From positions 124,260,062 to 124,324,061 of the forward strand of contig NC_133773.1 in NCBI RefSeq assembly GCF_003597395.2: DNA of 64,000 nt, written 5' to 3'. Shown here one piece after another: positions 45,901 through 57,945 of this stretch (positions are counted from its first letter, which is position 1; the number at the start of each line of letters is the position of its first letter). The notes under the pieces were generated by a model. The model was not told where the DNA came from and ran no database searches. It saw nothing but the letters and a program-made list of their open reading frames with translations. Position numbers and translations under genes: made by a program. Origin of the DNA: Chelonoidis abingdonii (taxonomy: Eukaryota; Chordata; Testudines; Testudinidae).

Positions 45901-47279
45901 GTGTCTGGTCTGGAAAGAATTGCCGTTAAAAACTCTTTGCATTTCAAAGGCTCGGAGCAGCTACAGGGGGACAGACTTAAATATATAGCTAGGCTACGCT
46001 GGACAACTAATCAATATCACCCATTAAGAAAGGATTCCGGGAAAGCGGGTGAGCCCACGGTTTGCTCATTTGCAGCAACAAACACAAAACAAATCGAAAG
46101 CCAAGATGATTATACCTGTAAAAAAAAAGCCCAAAATCTTTGTTTGCCATTAATTTCCAGAGAAGATGCTGCGTAAATAGTTTTATTTTGCTTCCTTTTC
46201 CCAGAAAAATGTTTAAAAGCTTCACAGGGGTGCGTGGTCTCTGACACAGACACGGCTGTGGCATTTAAGTGTCTTTATTCACTGTAAACTGTTCAATATT
46301 CTTTCGTTGGAAACCCCCCTCTCCTCCCCTCCCCGCCACCCCATTCCCATTCTTTTGGTAGGACCGAATGTCTAAGCTTCCCATTGGCTTTTGTGGGATC
46401 AGAATCGGGCCGTATATCGCTTCAGCCACATCAGATTGAGTGATGCCGATACACATAAACTCTTCGTAATCTGTATATTAACCCTTCACTGACTTGACGT
46501 ACAAATTCGTTGCTTTATATTATTTGATGGGCAACTAATCAAGAAATATTTTAAAACGAATGATCGACGCTCCTTTATTTGATGAGAAAAGCTTTTCCCC
46601 TCTTTCTCATTTGCAAACAGTAGCCTGATAAAGGCTTCCCAAAGAGGAACTGTTTTATTTTGCCCTTGAAAAATTAAAATCTACTAAAACTTTTGTTTTT
46701 AAGTCGACAGACAACAAAAATATGGTGGAGCGAGATTTTCAAAAAGGCACAAAATAGGGACTATGTAATGGGAAAGTATTTACAGAGTAACAGCAATAAA
46801 CTAGATCATTATAAAGCAACGGACAAGAATTCTATAGCAGCCGTTTCCACAGGGCAGACACTTTGCCCAACAAATTCGTTCAAATTGAGGACCCAATTCT
46901 CCTCCATACATTGAAAACTATGGGAGTTTTCGTACTGACTCCAAGCATACGGCAGAGAATCCCTTGTGTCCATGATCTATGGCACAGACACACAAATATG
47001 CATATATCTCATGTATTATATATAAGTACCTATATATTCCTAATATACATCCTATAAAACAAAAATACGACTAATACAGTGTTTGCATATTTCACTGTAT
47101 TTATTCTACCGTGTTATAGAATGCATTTCCGAATATGCCTTTTATAGTACAATACATATATTTCTAATGCACAGTAGCCAGCATACACTGCCTATAGTTC
47201 ATGGTGTATATTCTAATACGTGCTACAGGATATATTTGATTTACGCTGTTGCGTTTTGTGCATAGACATTTCTGCGGGG

Positions 47280-47780
47280 ATCAGGCGCATTAGTATTGAA
47301 TTATGGCCCCACAAGACGGAATCCTCCTCCCAGTGCGCCCCATTCTCCCGTGGGACAATGGAGACAAGTTGGTTTCACGCGCCCACCCTGAGCCAAAGCA
47401 GGATCTGTCCGTTTTGCGTCGCTGCCGCCTTTGAATAGGGGAGAGAAGCCCGGGCGTGGCTGTGGCTGAAGGAGCTGGAATGAGATAGCGGTGAAGGGGA
47501 AGCGGCAGCAGAGCGGAAAGAGGCTCGTTTGGAGGAGAGCTGCCCTCCTGTTCGCTTTCTTTTGCTCACGCAACCGCCTTTTCCTCCTCTGCCATGGCAG
47601 CGCAAGGGCCCTTCTCCTCCCATCCCATTTTGGTGACAAAACTGAAAGGATTTTTTTGTTATTGCTGCTGCTAGTCACTAGCTTCCGAGCGTAACGGACA
47701 CAAACTCCTCCATTTAGGACCCCGCAAAGGCACACTCCATTCCTTGGCGTATAGCGAACGCGGATCGCAGAGAAGCCCAT
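47280..47780. promoter_or_regulatory. Candidate CpG island B
   Basis: GC-rich stretch resembling a 5' UTR on the plus strand. A start in strong context (gccatggca, ATG at 47594) opens only 26 codons before a TAG at 47672. No protein match. Confidence 0.3.
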
Positions 47781-48599
47781 CAGATTTGATCCCTCTTCCT
47801 GGACGCGATCTCCCAAACCCCTTATTTTCTACTGTCCCTGGACAGTGAAAGTCACGTCTGGCCGGATTAAGACAAAGTTTAAGCGAAATTCACGGGTTTG
47901 AAACCAGGTCTCGCTCCAAGATTCTTGGAAACCCCGTTGCTTTTATCAATCTGTCACTGTCTGCTACAGCGCCCGGTCTAGAAAACGGGACTCCAGCGTC
48001 TGAAATCCTAAAGCAGTTTATATTTTCCATGCTACTTTGGGGGGGATCTGTATAGACTCCCGCATACACACATTCGCCGAATAATCTCCTGGGTCTTTCC
48101 TAATCTCCGTTGCCTCCGCTAAAGGTAGCAGATGCCTTAGCCTTGGGATCCCTCGCCTTTGGCAAAAGGCTCATAAAACTCGATTAACAAACAATACAGG
48201 TCTCCCCTCTAGTTTTGTTAAGCCCTGCACCGTTACGTAACGTTAATCTACAGAAGGCTGAGAAGTTTAGTTCGGATCATTTACAACAGGGCCTGATTCT
48301 GGGTGGAACACAGAGAGAAAGGAGGATGCCCCTTAGGATTCTTGCAGCTGGACAAACGCACACCATGCAGAGATTCTAGTAGCACTGTACGTACTTGCAT
48401 CTCATCTCTCGCCAATGAGTTAATGAGCGGTTCAGTTCCTACCAAATAGACGTCTGATAAGGTTCTGAGACCTCTGCTCTCACTTTGCGTGGCCCCTCAC
48501 TCCACCAATAGGCCTTTGGAAGTACTGAGGCTGAGTAAGAAGGGTCCCAGAATCTGCTTTAAGAAAAGAACAAATCACTAGTGGTTCTCTTGCACTGAT

Positions 48600-48740
48600 T
48601 ATTATTAGTTATCTAGTACCTCCAAGTGTGTAAGACTCTTCACACCGATTGTTATAATAAGGATTCCTGCTCCGGAGAGTTTATAATCTAAACTGATCAC
48701 CACAGAACAGGAGGAAGGTGATGGGGAAGAGGGAACAGGG
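48600..48740 (-). repeat. Old amniote dispersed repeat
   Basis: ctagtacctccaagtgtgta, ggattcctgctccggagagt and ttataatctaaactg parallel the units near 12790 and 26845. Confidence 0.45.
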
Positions 48741-49499
48741 GAGGAATGCCTGGGCGAGAAGGAAAGGAAGGTAGGGAAAAGTTATAATCTAGTGGCACAG
48801 CAGAAAGGTGTAGAAAGGGACTTTCTCAAAGCAGGGTTGCGGTGGTTGTGTTTAGCCAGAACATCTTCAGAATGTCTGAACTCTGCCTGCTTTAGTGCAG
48901 TATCTTAATGAGTGATATAGTTTGCTTGCTGCTCAGTACAGCAACCGTGCGCCAAATAGCAACGCCTATTAGTTCGCAGTGATCATAAACACGACCAGTA
49001 CTAAGACGTGGTAGACAAGCCCCAGGATGTACAAAGTTCTCTGCTACATTGCAGCAGATGACATCTGAGCTATTCTGCCACTCGGTGCCCGTTACGCTTT
49101 TCCGATAAGTGACCTTGTTATAGCGCATCACTCAGACAGACGCAGGGTGGGAAATAAAATTCAATTCATGATCCTTCGCAATCTAATAATCCTGCCAGGC
49201 TTGGTCCTTCAGGCTTTTGTTCATATGAATAAACCCAATTTACTGAGTCATGCGGAGGACTCGGCTCGCCGATCCCAGCCCCAATGGCACACAATTTAAT
49301 TCTGATATTCAACATGTGCCCTCCCTGACCACAAGCACTGACCAGAAGCCAACGGTGACATTAGCATGTTCCTTTGATTTTCTAACACCGTGGTGTCTTG
49401 AGAAAGGCAGAAAGCCGAAGGGATTGGGCTGCAAAATTTGGAAACAAATTATTTTGTAAATAAAACTTAAACAAAAATTAAACGTTTTGTTTGTTGAAA

Positions 49500-49520
49500 T
49501 GGGGGGCGGGGGGGGCGGGA
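49500..49520 (+). repeat. G-run (quadruplex-prone)
   Basis: Runs of six, eight and three G separated by single C bases on the plus strand. Confidence 0.8.
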
Positions 49521-49818
49521 GAATGACACACATCCAATCCCTAAATTTGATCCGCGCTGAATCCCGAGGCTATGCCTATGCAGGTTGCATCAAAATACTG
49601 TCATTTTATTCACCGCTCAAGAAAAAAAAAGATTCGTTTTATTTGTAATTTCTATTTGCAGGCTTCGGAGCGAAATTTACCTACGTTTCTCCAAATATGG
49701 ACTGTTTAAATATCGATCGGACAAAATATTACACCCTTCGGCAATACAGGAATTGACAGAAGCAACGAAATGAGATTAAACTGTCCTAAAGCTGTTGCTG
49801 GCCTCGCTGTTTTTGAAG

Positions 49819-49999
49819 TATCAGAGGGATAGCCGTGTTAGTCTGGATCTGTAAAAGCAGCAGAGACTCCTGTGGCACCTTATAGACTAACAGACGTTTT
49901 GGAGCGTGAGCTTTCGTGCGTCTGACGAAGTGGATATTCACCCACGAAAGCTCACGCTCCAAAACGTCTGTTAGTCTATAAGGTGCCACAGGATTCTCT
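49819..49999 (+). mobile_element. Fold-back element 3 (Penelope-end-like), with TSD
   Basis: Left arm includes ttatagactaacagacgttttgg; the right arm is its near-perfect complement around a short spacer (about 49918-49942). The left end carries 39 extra unpaired bases (49819-49857), as in fold-back 1. Target duplication gctgtttttgaag at 49806-49818 and 50000-50012 (13 bp; up to four bases may be shared with the element). Confidence 0.85.
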
Positions 50000-50012
50000 G
50001 CTGTTTTTGAAG

Positions 50013-52345
50013 AATGAAGTACATGAAATACAATGAACAATGGGCACAGTTTTAATGATTAACAGTGAAGCTCATGGGCATTCCTATTATTATGGCACGG
50101 AAAGAGCTATCTAAGTTGTGTGGAGCTGCGTTTTTCGAAGTTTGTTTCATTTCAGCGGATGGCTGAAATATCTGCTAGCACACTGCCCTCAGTCAAGGCA
50201 GGTCGTGGGCTAATCGAGGCAGCTTTCTACGGTGAATACAAGCACTCAACAGAGGAAAAGTAAAGATGGAAATATATTAACTCAGAGCTGAAATAGACTA
50301 AACTGTGCTATGTGTTAAAAGAGTTCGATACTTTAAGCAAAGGAGGAGAGATGAGGAGACAGTTCACTCCTGAGATCCTGTTTTTTGTTTGTTTGTTTGG
50401 GTTTTTTTGTGTGGGGCTAGAAGCATTAAAAAGAGTGAAAGTGTCATTTTCAAAATCACAATTCAAAACAGAAACACAGAACTCTGGTGAGCTCAGCGAT
50501 TATAATCACGTAGTCAGAGTATTTCATATTGAGGAGGGACCAACCAACACCCGTCCCCGCTCAACAACCCCCGAGCAAAAATCCACGGTTTTTATATTAA
50601 AATCAACCGGTCTGTCTATATAGTATTTTTTTTTTTTTTACTCCTGATGCATTATTTCTCCGGAGAGTTGCGAAGAAGTAGTAAATGAGGAGGAGGCACC
50701 TCCGGAATAAGACGCAGAGAGCTCCTCTGTTGGAGCCCAGTACTGAGCGAGCCTTCTATTCTTGTTAAAAACCGTGCGTGCTTTAGAGCGCACCAGCAGT
50801 CTGCCACTGGTAACTACTTCCCGCCTCACGCACCTCTGCTGCCTTTGGAAATACATCCCAGGGCCCCCTTTCACAGAACGCAGCTGAGCAGGTAATTTGT
50901 TGTTAGTGCCTGTTTAAATGTTGTGCAGCACGCACTCAAAACCAGGAAAGCAATACACAAAAGGGGCAAACATGGGAACACAACTGGAAATTATTGAGTT
51001 ATAGAAATGTCAAAGAAAAGCAACTGGCAAAGAGGCACCCGTAATTGTCCCCTGTATGAATGAAAACATGATTTCCAGAGCCCTATCCTTTTGTTGGCGC
51101 CAAAGTGAATGGGAGTTTAGCCTTCCCCCTCAATGGCCGCTGGATCAGGCCCCTCGCCGGCAATCACACAGAGGCAGGCACGCTCAGTTCAGCCTGCTTT
51201 TCAGTCAGCCACAAGGAGCTGGGTGCTGCTCTACAGATCTGCACTAGTTTCAGGGACTTCAGTAGAATTCCTCTAGGTTTACACCACAGTGCAGGATTAT
51301 ATCTACCTGGCTCCCATCTGCATCCCTCATTCAATTTAGGGGGGGGGGGCAGAAAGGGGGCAGCATACCCATTTAACTGAAGGCAGAATGCACCCCATGA
51401 TGTGAGTATGCAGGGATTCAGGGACAGCAATTGAATCAGTGTTAATAGGAGTTACAAGTGTCAAGCGCAGACTGAGAGATGAGTTTAGGACAGGGCTGAT
51501 TATAGTGTGGCCCTGGCCTCACCATGATATGACCACACCTGTGGTCCTGCCCCAACAGTCTTGGAGTGGCCATGGCAGGGGTGCCCCACCCTCCTGAAGA
51601 GGCAGGGTCAGCAGCACTGAACTCCCTTTCCCCCCGGGACTAGCAGCTGAGCTGCCCCTTCCCTCAGCATCAGCTGGGGCAAAACCACGGAATCCTTTTG
51701 CTCCCGGGAGAAGCAAGGATGGTATCAGGAGGCTCCTTCCAAGTACGTACCCAAGCAACTGAAGTATATTTATATAGAGGTAGAGGGATAGGCTGGGATC
51801 ACTGAGTCTTCTTCTACAGAGCCCTGTTTAGGAGCCCCTCAAGTCCTGGCATTAACACCTTGTGGAGGTGCCTGGGGCAGTTGGAATCCTCAGAGCTGTT
51901 GTTGCAGGCTGTCTGCAGATTCAGGCAGATGTCACTCCATCCACTAGGCTTGGTTCACATTTTCAAGATTTTTCTTTGCATTCGGGTAGGCTTGAAATGT
52001 ACTATTTTTGTAAAAAGAAAACTCAGTTTGATGTAATCATAGGACTTCAGGAGCTATAGCGGTAGGTGGGCCAGCAGTGTTTATACCTTGAGCCAGTCCA
52101 GTTTAGGAGCATTATCTGATCATCAATACTTATGACTGCATAGCTCTGGGCTGTAGTGTTGTTTGAGTCCAATGCTTCCACCCTTACAGTAAAATATATT
52201 GAGGTTTTAGTCCATCCTGGAAGGTTTCACCTCAGTCTCATTTACTGCTTTAATAAGGTATAAGCATCACCTAGTTTCCATTTGAAATAGCTGTAAGAGC
52301 AAGTCCCAGTACACAGATAGTGTAAAATACACTCTGCAAGTTGCA
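50013..52345. other. Unassigned stretch
   Basis: G-tract near 51340-51350. No gene or clear repeat; about 51500-51760 is GC-rich and possibly an old degenerate repeat. Confidence 0.4.
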
Positions 52346-52579
52346 GTTTGTGATGGGGTGTCCACCACATATAAGGCCTGAAGGCGTAAATGAGGCCAAT
52401 TAACCTTAGGCTGCACCTGGAAGAAACCTAGGGCCTAGGACCTAATTGCTGATGAAGACCAGCTGGGGAAGGAGCTGGATGAGCTCTATAAAGAGAGGAA
52501 GTTGGTAGGCTTCAGGAAGGGAACTTGTACCCTTTGATATGAGAGGAGAGCAGGATGCTGTAGGGAAAGAGAGGGAAGG

Positions 52580-53293
52580 AGCACTTCACACATACAGAAT
52601 GGGAAGAGACTGTCTAGGAAGGAGTATGGCAGAAAGAGATCTAGGGGTCATAGTGGACCACAAGCTAAATATGAATCAACAGTATGATACTGTTGCAAAA
52701 AAAGCAAACGTGATTCTGGGATGCATTAACAGGTGTGTTGTAAACAAGACACGAGAGTCATTCTGGTTAGGCCTCAACTGGAGTATTGTGTCCAGTTCTG
52801 GGCTCCGCATTTCAAGAAAGGTGTGGAGAAATTGGAGAGGGTCCAGAGAAGAGCAACAAGAATGATTAAAGGTCTTGAGAACGACCTATGAAGGAAGGCT
52901 GAAAGAATTGGGTTTATTTAGTTTGGAAAAGAGAAGACTGAGAGGGGACATAATAGCAGTTTTCAGGTATCTAAATGGGTGTCATCAGGAGGAGGGAGAA
53001 AACTTGTTCACCTTAGCCTTTAATGATAGAACAAGAAGCAATGGACTTAAACTGCAGCAAGGGAGATTTAGGTTGGACATTAGGAAAAAGTTCCTAACTG
53101 TCAGGGTGGTTAAACACTGGAATAAATTGCCTAGGGAGGTTGTGGAATCTCCATCTCTGGAGATATTTAAGAGTAGGTTAGATAAATGTCTATCAGGGAT
53201 GGACTAGACAGTATTTGGTCCTGCCATGAAGGCAGGGGATTGGACTCGATGACCTCTCGATGTCCCTTCCAGTCCTAGAGTCTATGAATCTAA
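52580..53293 (+). mobile_element. CR1 LINE 3' part: reverse transcriptase C-terminus and tail
   Basis: Codes, in two frames, for [31 protein letters not shown] and then, after a deletion of about 25-30 bp near 52755 that removes the usual LLYSALI-like bridge, [19 protein letters not shown] sequence and [17 protein letters not shown]. From 52875 a clean frame of 110 codons covers [61 protein letters not shown] and [13 protein letters not shown], ending at the natural CR1 stop (53205-53207). The 3' tail has gatttgga-like tggactcgatgacctctcga and cttccagtcctagag. Inserted into the surrounding LTR-like unit. Confidence 0.92.
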
Positions 53294-53468
53294 GGGCTGG
53301 GAGAGTAAGAGCTGCTCGGTTGAGGGACTGGGACCCATAGAGGGTAGGCCCATGTTTCCCTATAAGTTACTGTGGGAGTGACACACTGGGGATAGCCTGT
53401 TTGGGGATGGCTGGAAGCAGACTTTGGTGATACCCCAGAAAGGAGGAGAACTTGAACATGACTTAGCT

Positions 53469-53670
53469 CAGTGGTTCTCAAACTTTTGTGCTGGTAACTC
53501 CCTTCACATAGCAAGCCTCTGAATGTGACCCCCCTTTATAAATTAAAAACACATTTTTATATATTTAACACCATTATAAATGCTGGAGGCAAAGTGGGGT
53601 TTGGGGTGGAGGCTGACAGTTTGTGACTCCCCATATAATAACCTTGTGACGCCCAGTTTGAGAACCCCTG
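53469..53670 (+). mobile_element. hAT-like MITE nested in the LTR-like unit
   Basis: A 202-bp element with ends cagtggttctcaaac and gtttgagaacccctg. Flanks acttagct (53461-53468) and acttaaca (53671-53678) match at 6 of 8. Interior tttataaattaaaaacac and ggaggcaaagtggggtttgg are typical of a common sauropsid hAT MITE. Confidence 0.9.
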
Positions 53671-53839
53671 ACTTAACAGGAAGACTAAGCCATGAAGAAG
53701 GAAGCACTGCGGCTTCTGGTGCATGAGACACCATGGACTAACAGCAGGAAGGGTATCGGACCCTGTGGCAGAGCTAATTCCCGAGGTGAACCATAAGAAG
53801 ATGTCACTGAGTATAATGAGTAGAGTAAGCCCTGTCACA

Positions 53840-56800
53840 CAGTGTTAGTAAAGCTGTATCTCTGTTCATTTGTGTAAAAGCAGAAGAGCTCATTGACATC
53901 AATGGAGCCAGGATGTCACTCCTGGAGCAGCTATTTCTCTGTGTGTGATATTAGTGTTAGAGAGATGTTTGCCAATCAGCATAGATCAACAGGAGAATAC
54001 AATAGAGCTCAATGAGCAATATTTGTCTTTTAAAGAGTTGCAAACATGTTCTGTCTTAAACAAAACCAGAAAAGTCAAACATTAAAAAAAAACACAGAAG
54101 TTCCTTCTAATGACTGGATTATTACACTATGTCAAACAATTAAAAAAAACACTATGTGATCATACTGAACTGATTTCAAATAGAAATTCCCCTTTTTCCC
54201 TGGTGCACAGTGGTGTAAGTTAAATGCAAAAGGAGTATTTGAATTTGTCTTACTATAAATCCCCTGTATCCCATTAATAGCGTTAAGCAAGAAGATGACT
54301 TCAATTACAAAAATTCAAGTTAACAAGACAGGAGTATAAAACTGTTAAGAGCCGGATTGCATTTTTCAAAGCCTTCTGACTGGCAGCAGGGAAAAACCCC
54401 TGCAGTGATCTAGAGCTAATGTGTCTGAGATGCACCCAAGTCCCTATTGGACAGGTTCCACAGCAGCAAGCCTATGACCATATAGTCTCTCACTAGCAGG
54501 ACCCCCTGTATCCTGCTGCCATGGCATTTGCCAAAGACCAGCTCCCTACTCCCCACACTTGCACAGAATTGTACATCAGAATCAAAGTTTTAATGAAAAA
54601 GAAACCTGTTTCTAATCCTTATGTTTTGGAAGAAAATGTTACTGTATTCCTCAAGCAGGGCCATTGGAGTCAATGGGGCTACTCACTGAGGGCCAGATTG
54701 TGATACCCTTAGTAGTAAGCAATCCCATAATATTCTGATACTAGGCTAAGTCTGATATTCTTACTCTGGATGAGTAATAACTTAGTCTACAAGTCGGTTT
54801 TAGTGGAACTATTTGCAGAGTAAGATACTGCACAATATGAGTAAGGGTAGCAAAAGCTGGCTCTTACTGTCATGTTTACATTTGAACATTAAGAACTTGC
54901 TGGTAGCATCATCTAAAGTGAAGGTTACCTGATACTTTCCATTATAAACCCCCCTGTTCAGCTTTCTTTTAAATCGTATGAAAACAGACCACTTTTGGCA
55001 GGGATATAGAGCATATTTTGGACATTATAACCCCTATGGATTATTGCAAAGGGCCATTGACTTTGCCAGCTGCTTTTAATTATTTTTGACTCTGGGCACT
55101 GAGCACTTGTCTACTTTTGGGGGTGATGCACTTATGTGTTATCTATTTCTCAGAGGTCAGAAGGAAAGAAAACAAACTCATACATTTGAAAAACCTGACA
55201 TCTCTTTGAAGAAGCAGGGTCTAGCTCTCTTAACTAACAACTGTGTGAATGTTAAGCTGTAATTTTCCAAGGGGCAGAAAGGAGTTAGGCACCCAACTCA
55301 CATTTAATTTCAATGGGATTTGAGCACCTAACTCCCTGAGGCTCCTTTGAAAATCCTAGCTTTAATCTTGAAACAATATCTTTTCAATTGATTGACAAGA
55401 TAAATTCAGTAGCAACTGGTCTACATTTCTAGGGGGAAATCCTAGTCCCATTGAAGTCAGTAGCTTGCCATTGACTTCAATGAAGCCAAAAGTCCACCTC
55501 TGGAGATTTACTTTTTCCTCTGGGTTTATATCAAATATCAAATTATATTAAAATTATATCAAATTATATTATATCTAATGAAAGGTGTGTTTTAATAGAC
55601 AAATATTTAGTGACACACACACATAATTTACATTGCCTATTTCTGAAAAAAAAATAGGAACAAAAGAAGATTTTGAAATAGATATAAGTTAATTTACCCC
55701 TCTCCCCCATGGTGGTTTGTGGGATGTGCCTCTACAACATATTAATTCCATTTGATGGTGGAGGAGGGGGGCTCTCAACAGATATCTTTGTTAGACAGCA
55801 GACTCTAATTCTTGATTGTCCTCTTATATCCCAGCTGGACTGAAATTCCAAGAGGCAGGGGTATAGGGCTTACAAGAGATGGTCATTAAGTTATGTGCTC
55901 TCCCATTCAAATAGCCTAGCTCTAAACAATAGGTTGGGTCCTACCAGGAGAACTGGCTTATCAGGGGAGAAATTATCTACTAATGAAGTCACCTGGTAAG
56001 GATCTGGGATCACCTGAAGAGGTTGATCCAGAAGTCACATGACAGAAAAACTGGAAGGTTATAAAGGGTAGGAACTGAAGCATTTGGGGCCTTTGGGCAG
56101 TTTCAAGATGGAGAAATTGCTACAAGAGCCTGATAAGGCAGGAAACCCTGTGCACCTGAATTTGGATGATGTTTATGGAACTGGGTGAGTTAGAGTGAGG
56201 GGCATTGTGTTCAGGATGATGGTGGTTTTCTATATGATCTGAGCTTTATCTATTAAGTGCAGAGTAACAGTGTTAGAATTCTGTGCACAGTGTCCATGTG
56301 CTTGTTGTGTGCTCCATCTACCCCATGTTCCCTTGAAGTGGTAAACCAGAGGCTCACACTTTCAGGTAGAAGTCTGGGAAAGGGCGTGTTTAAGTTTTGG
56401 GGAAGATCAGGGGAGTCAATATTGGGCCCAGGGGCCAAGTGGGTCTCAACTCTCAGGACAGGATGCTAAACAAAGGCTTTTCCTTGAAAGTGTACCTAAG
56501 GATCCCAAGAGCAGGACAATGTCTGGGCTCTGCTCAGACTCTAGAGGCTTAAAGCACCTGAAATTCAGTGGCTGGGTCCCCTCACAGCAGTCTGTGACCG
56601 AGAGGGACTACCTGACTGGCCCTGTGACACCCCTTCTTCTAAAATGTAATACTTTTACTGCTTCTAGGAATCAGACTTTTCCAAATGTGGTCAGAAATAA
56701 CTGGGTTGTGAGGAGAACCCAAAAAATAAACTAAGCGTGCTCTTCAGGCAACATTTGTTTGGCATGACTTAGCTGTAGAGACTCCATGGGGTCTTCAAAA

Positions 56801-57855
56801 TTTGGCTACAATTGAGCCTATCCACTGACTGGCATGGCAGGTGAAATCACATACTTTGTTTACTGATATTGGTTATATCTTTTCAAAACGTTTATCACTA
56901 GTTTCATGACACTTGTTAGGTTCACTCCTCTGTATATTGTTCTGCCCCCTAATAACTGAGGTTGGGTACTAGCTGACCAAACAAACTTGAGTTACAATGG
57001 CCTCAACAGATTTTTTTTGTAGTTATTCTATGGATTACTCATTCTAACCTTATTCTTATACTTATTCTAATCCTTGCCACAATAGAACACTTCTAGCAGG
57101 GAACTGGAATTGTCACTGAATCTAGTCTCATCCCACCCCATCCCATCCTTCCGATCAGCAGGAAACAAACACATTGGATGCTTTGGGGCTGGCTTTAATG
57201 AGGGCCAATGACACTGCTATGTTGACAAGATGCCTGTTACAGGCTGCTGTGGATCTTTATAGTCAAAGCCACACCTTTTGCAGTGGCTTCTGACTCTCCT
57301 GTTACACTATCGCTAGTGATCATGACACTTTTTTGGCAGTAGAATTGATATCAAGCGATTATCATGTGCTCTAAACATATTGGTGGGGGTGGCAGGGGTT
57401 GATTATGTCCTGGCTTTTTCGATGTCATCTCAAGATGAAAATCTACTCTTGCTTTAATGACTCATTCTATGTGAAAAGTAACTCTGTAGCTTAAAAATAA
57501 ATAAATCATGGTATCCTGTTTGTATCTCAATAATTCCCACTAAACATGTGCTCACCCAGATTTAATTTCCAGCACTGGAAACTCTATCTTGCCAACAAAC
57601 TTCTTGTCATCTTGAGCATCAACATGAGCCATAAAGATTCTGCAAGCCAAATTAGACTCTCATTTACATCTGTGCTACCCAATTTTCCTCCTGTTAGCAA
57701 CACCTGGTGACACCACTGACTTCGGGGTCTACACAGCTGTAACTAGTTGAAACTTTATGAAACAATTTTGTTTATCTATAGAATCAAGCTCACTCTGCCA
57801 TGTTAAGAGGAATCCTCAAAATTTATCTTTGTCACCAAAATCAGCAGACAGGACT
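53840..57855. other. Unassigned stretch with fossils and a possible LTR
   Basis: About 55270-55500 holds caatggg/cccattg fossils (gccattgacttcaatgaagc). About 55700-56630 has LTR-like composition with a TATA-type gttataaagggtagg near 56060 and a tgtgacacccc-type end, but I could not fix its limits. No gene. Confidence 0.35.
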
Positions 57856-57861
57856 CTGGAT

Positions 57862-57945
57862 GTCCTAGAACTATAGGACTGGAAAGCACCTCGAGACGTC
57901 TTCTAGTCCAGTCCCCTGCATTAAAGCAGGTCTAAGTATTATACA
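57862..57945 (-). mobile_element. CR1 3' tail (minus)
   Basis: aggactggaaagcacctcga, gacgtcttctagtccagtcc, cctgca and ggtctaagtattat are the reverse of the CR1 3' end. Confidence 0.85.

Larger units (their letters stand above)
40214..49800. promoter_or_regulatory. Long transposon-poor, CpG-retaining block
   Basis: Over about 9.6 kb the only recognisable insertion is a short CR1 tail (42190-42283), plus worn fossils near 46870 and 48600-48740. CG dinucleotides persist even where the base composition is AT-rich (for example about 43540-43760). Two sections, about 44380-45900 and 47280-47780, look like CpG islands. Open frames here (up to 225 codons, minus, 45206-45883) resemble no known protein and fit chance in GC-rich DNA. 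This pattern is typical of regulatory domains around developmental genes, but no gene can be read from the sequence. Confidence 0.45.
52349..53839 (+). mobile_element. Solo LTR-like unit, split by CR1 and hAT insertions
   Basis: Starts tgtgatgggg, ends ctgtcaca, with flanks cagtt and cagtg (4 of 5). TATA-type tctataaagag at 52487. Removing CR1 (about 52580-53293) and the hAT MITE (53469-53670) leaves about 570 bp. Words such as ttaaccttaggctgcacctg and gaggagaacttgaacatgac belong to a turtle LTR-type repeat that I recall. No internal genes. Confidence 0.6.

Noticed and set aside
47301..47816. 171-codon open frame on the minus strand
   Set aside because: Located in candidate CpG island B, where stop codons are rare by composition. 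No known motif.
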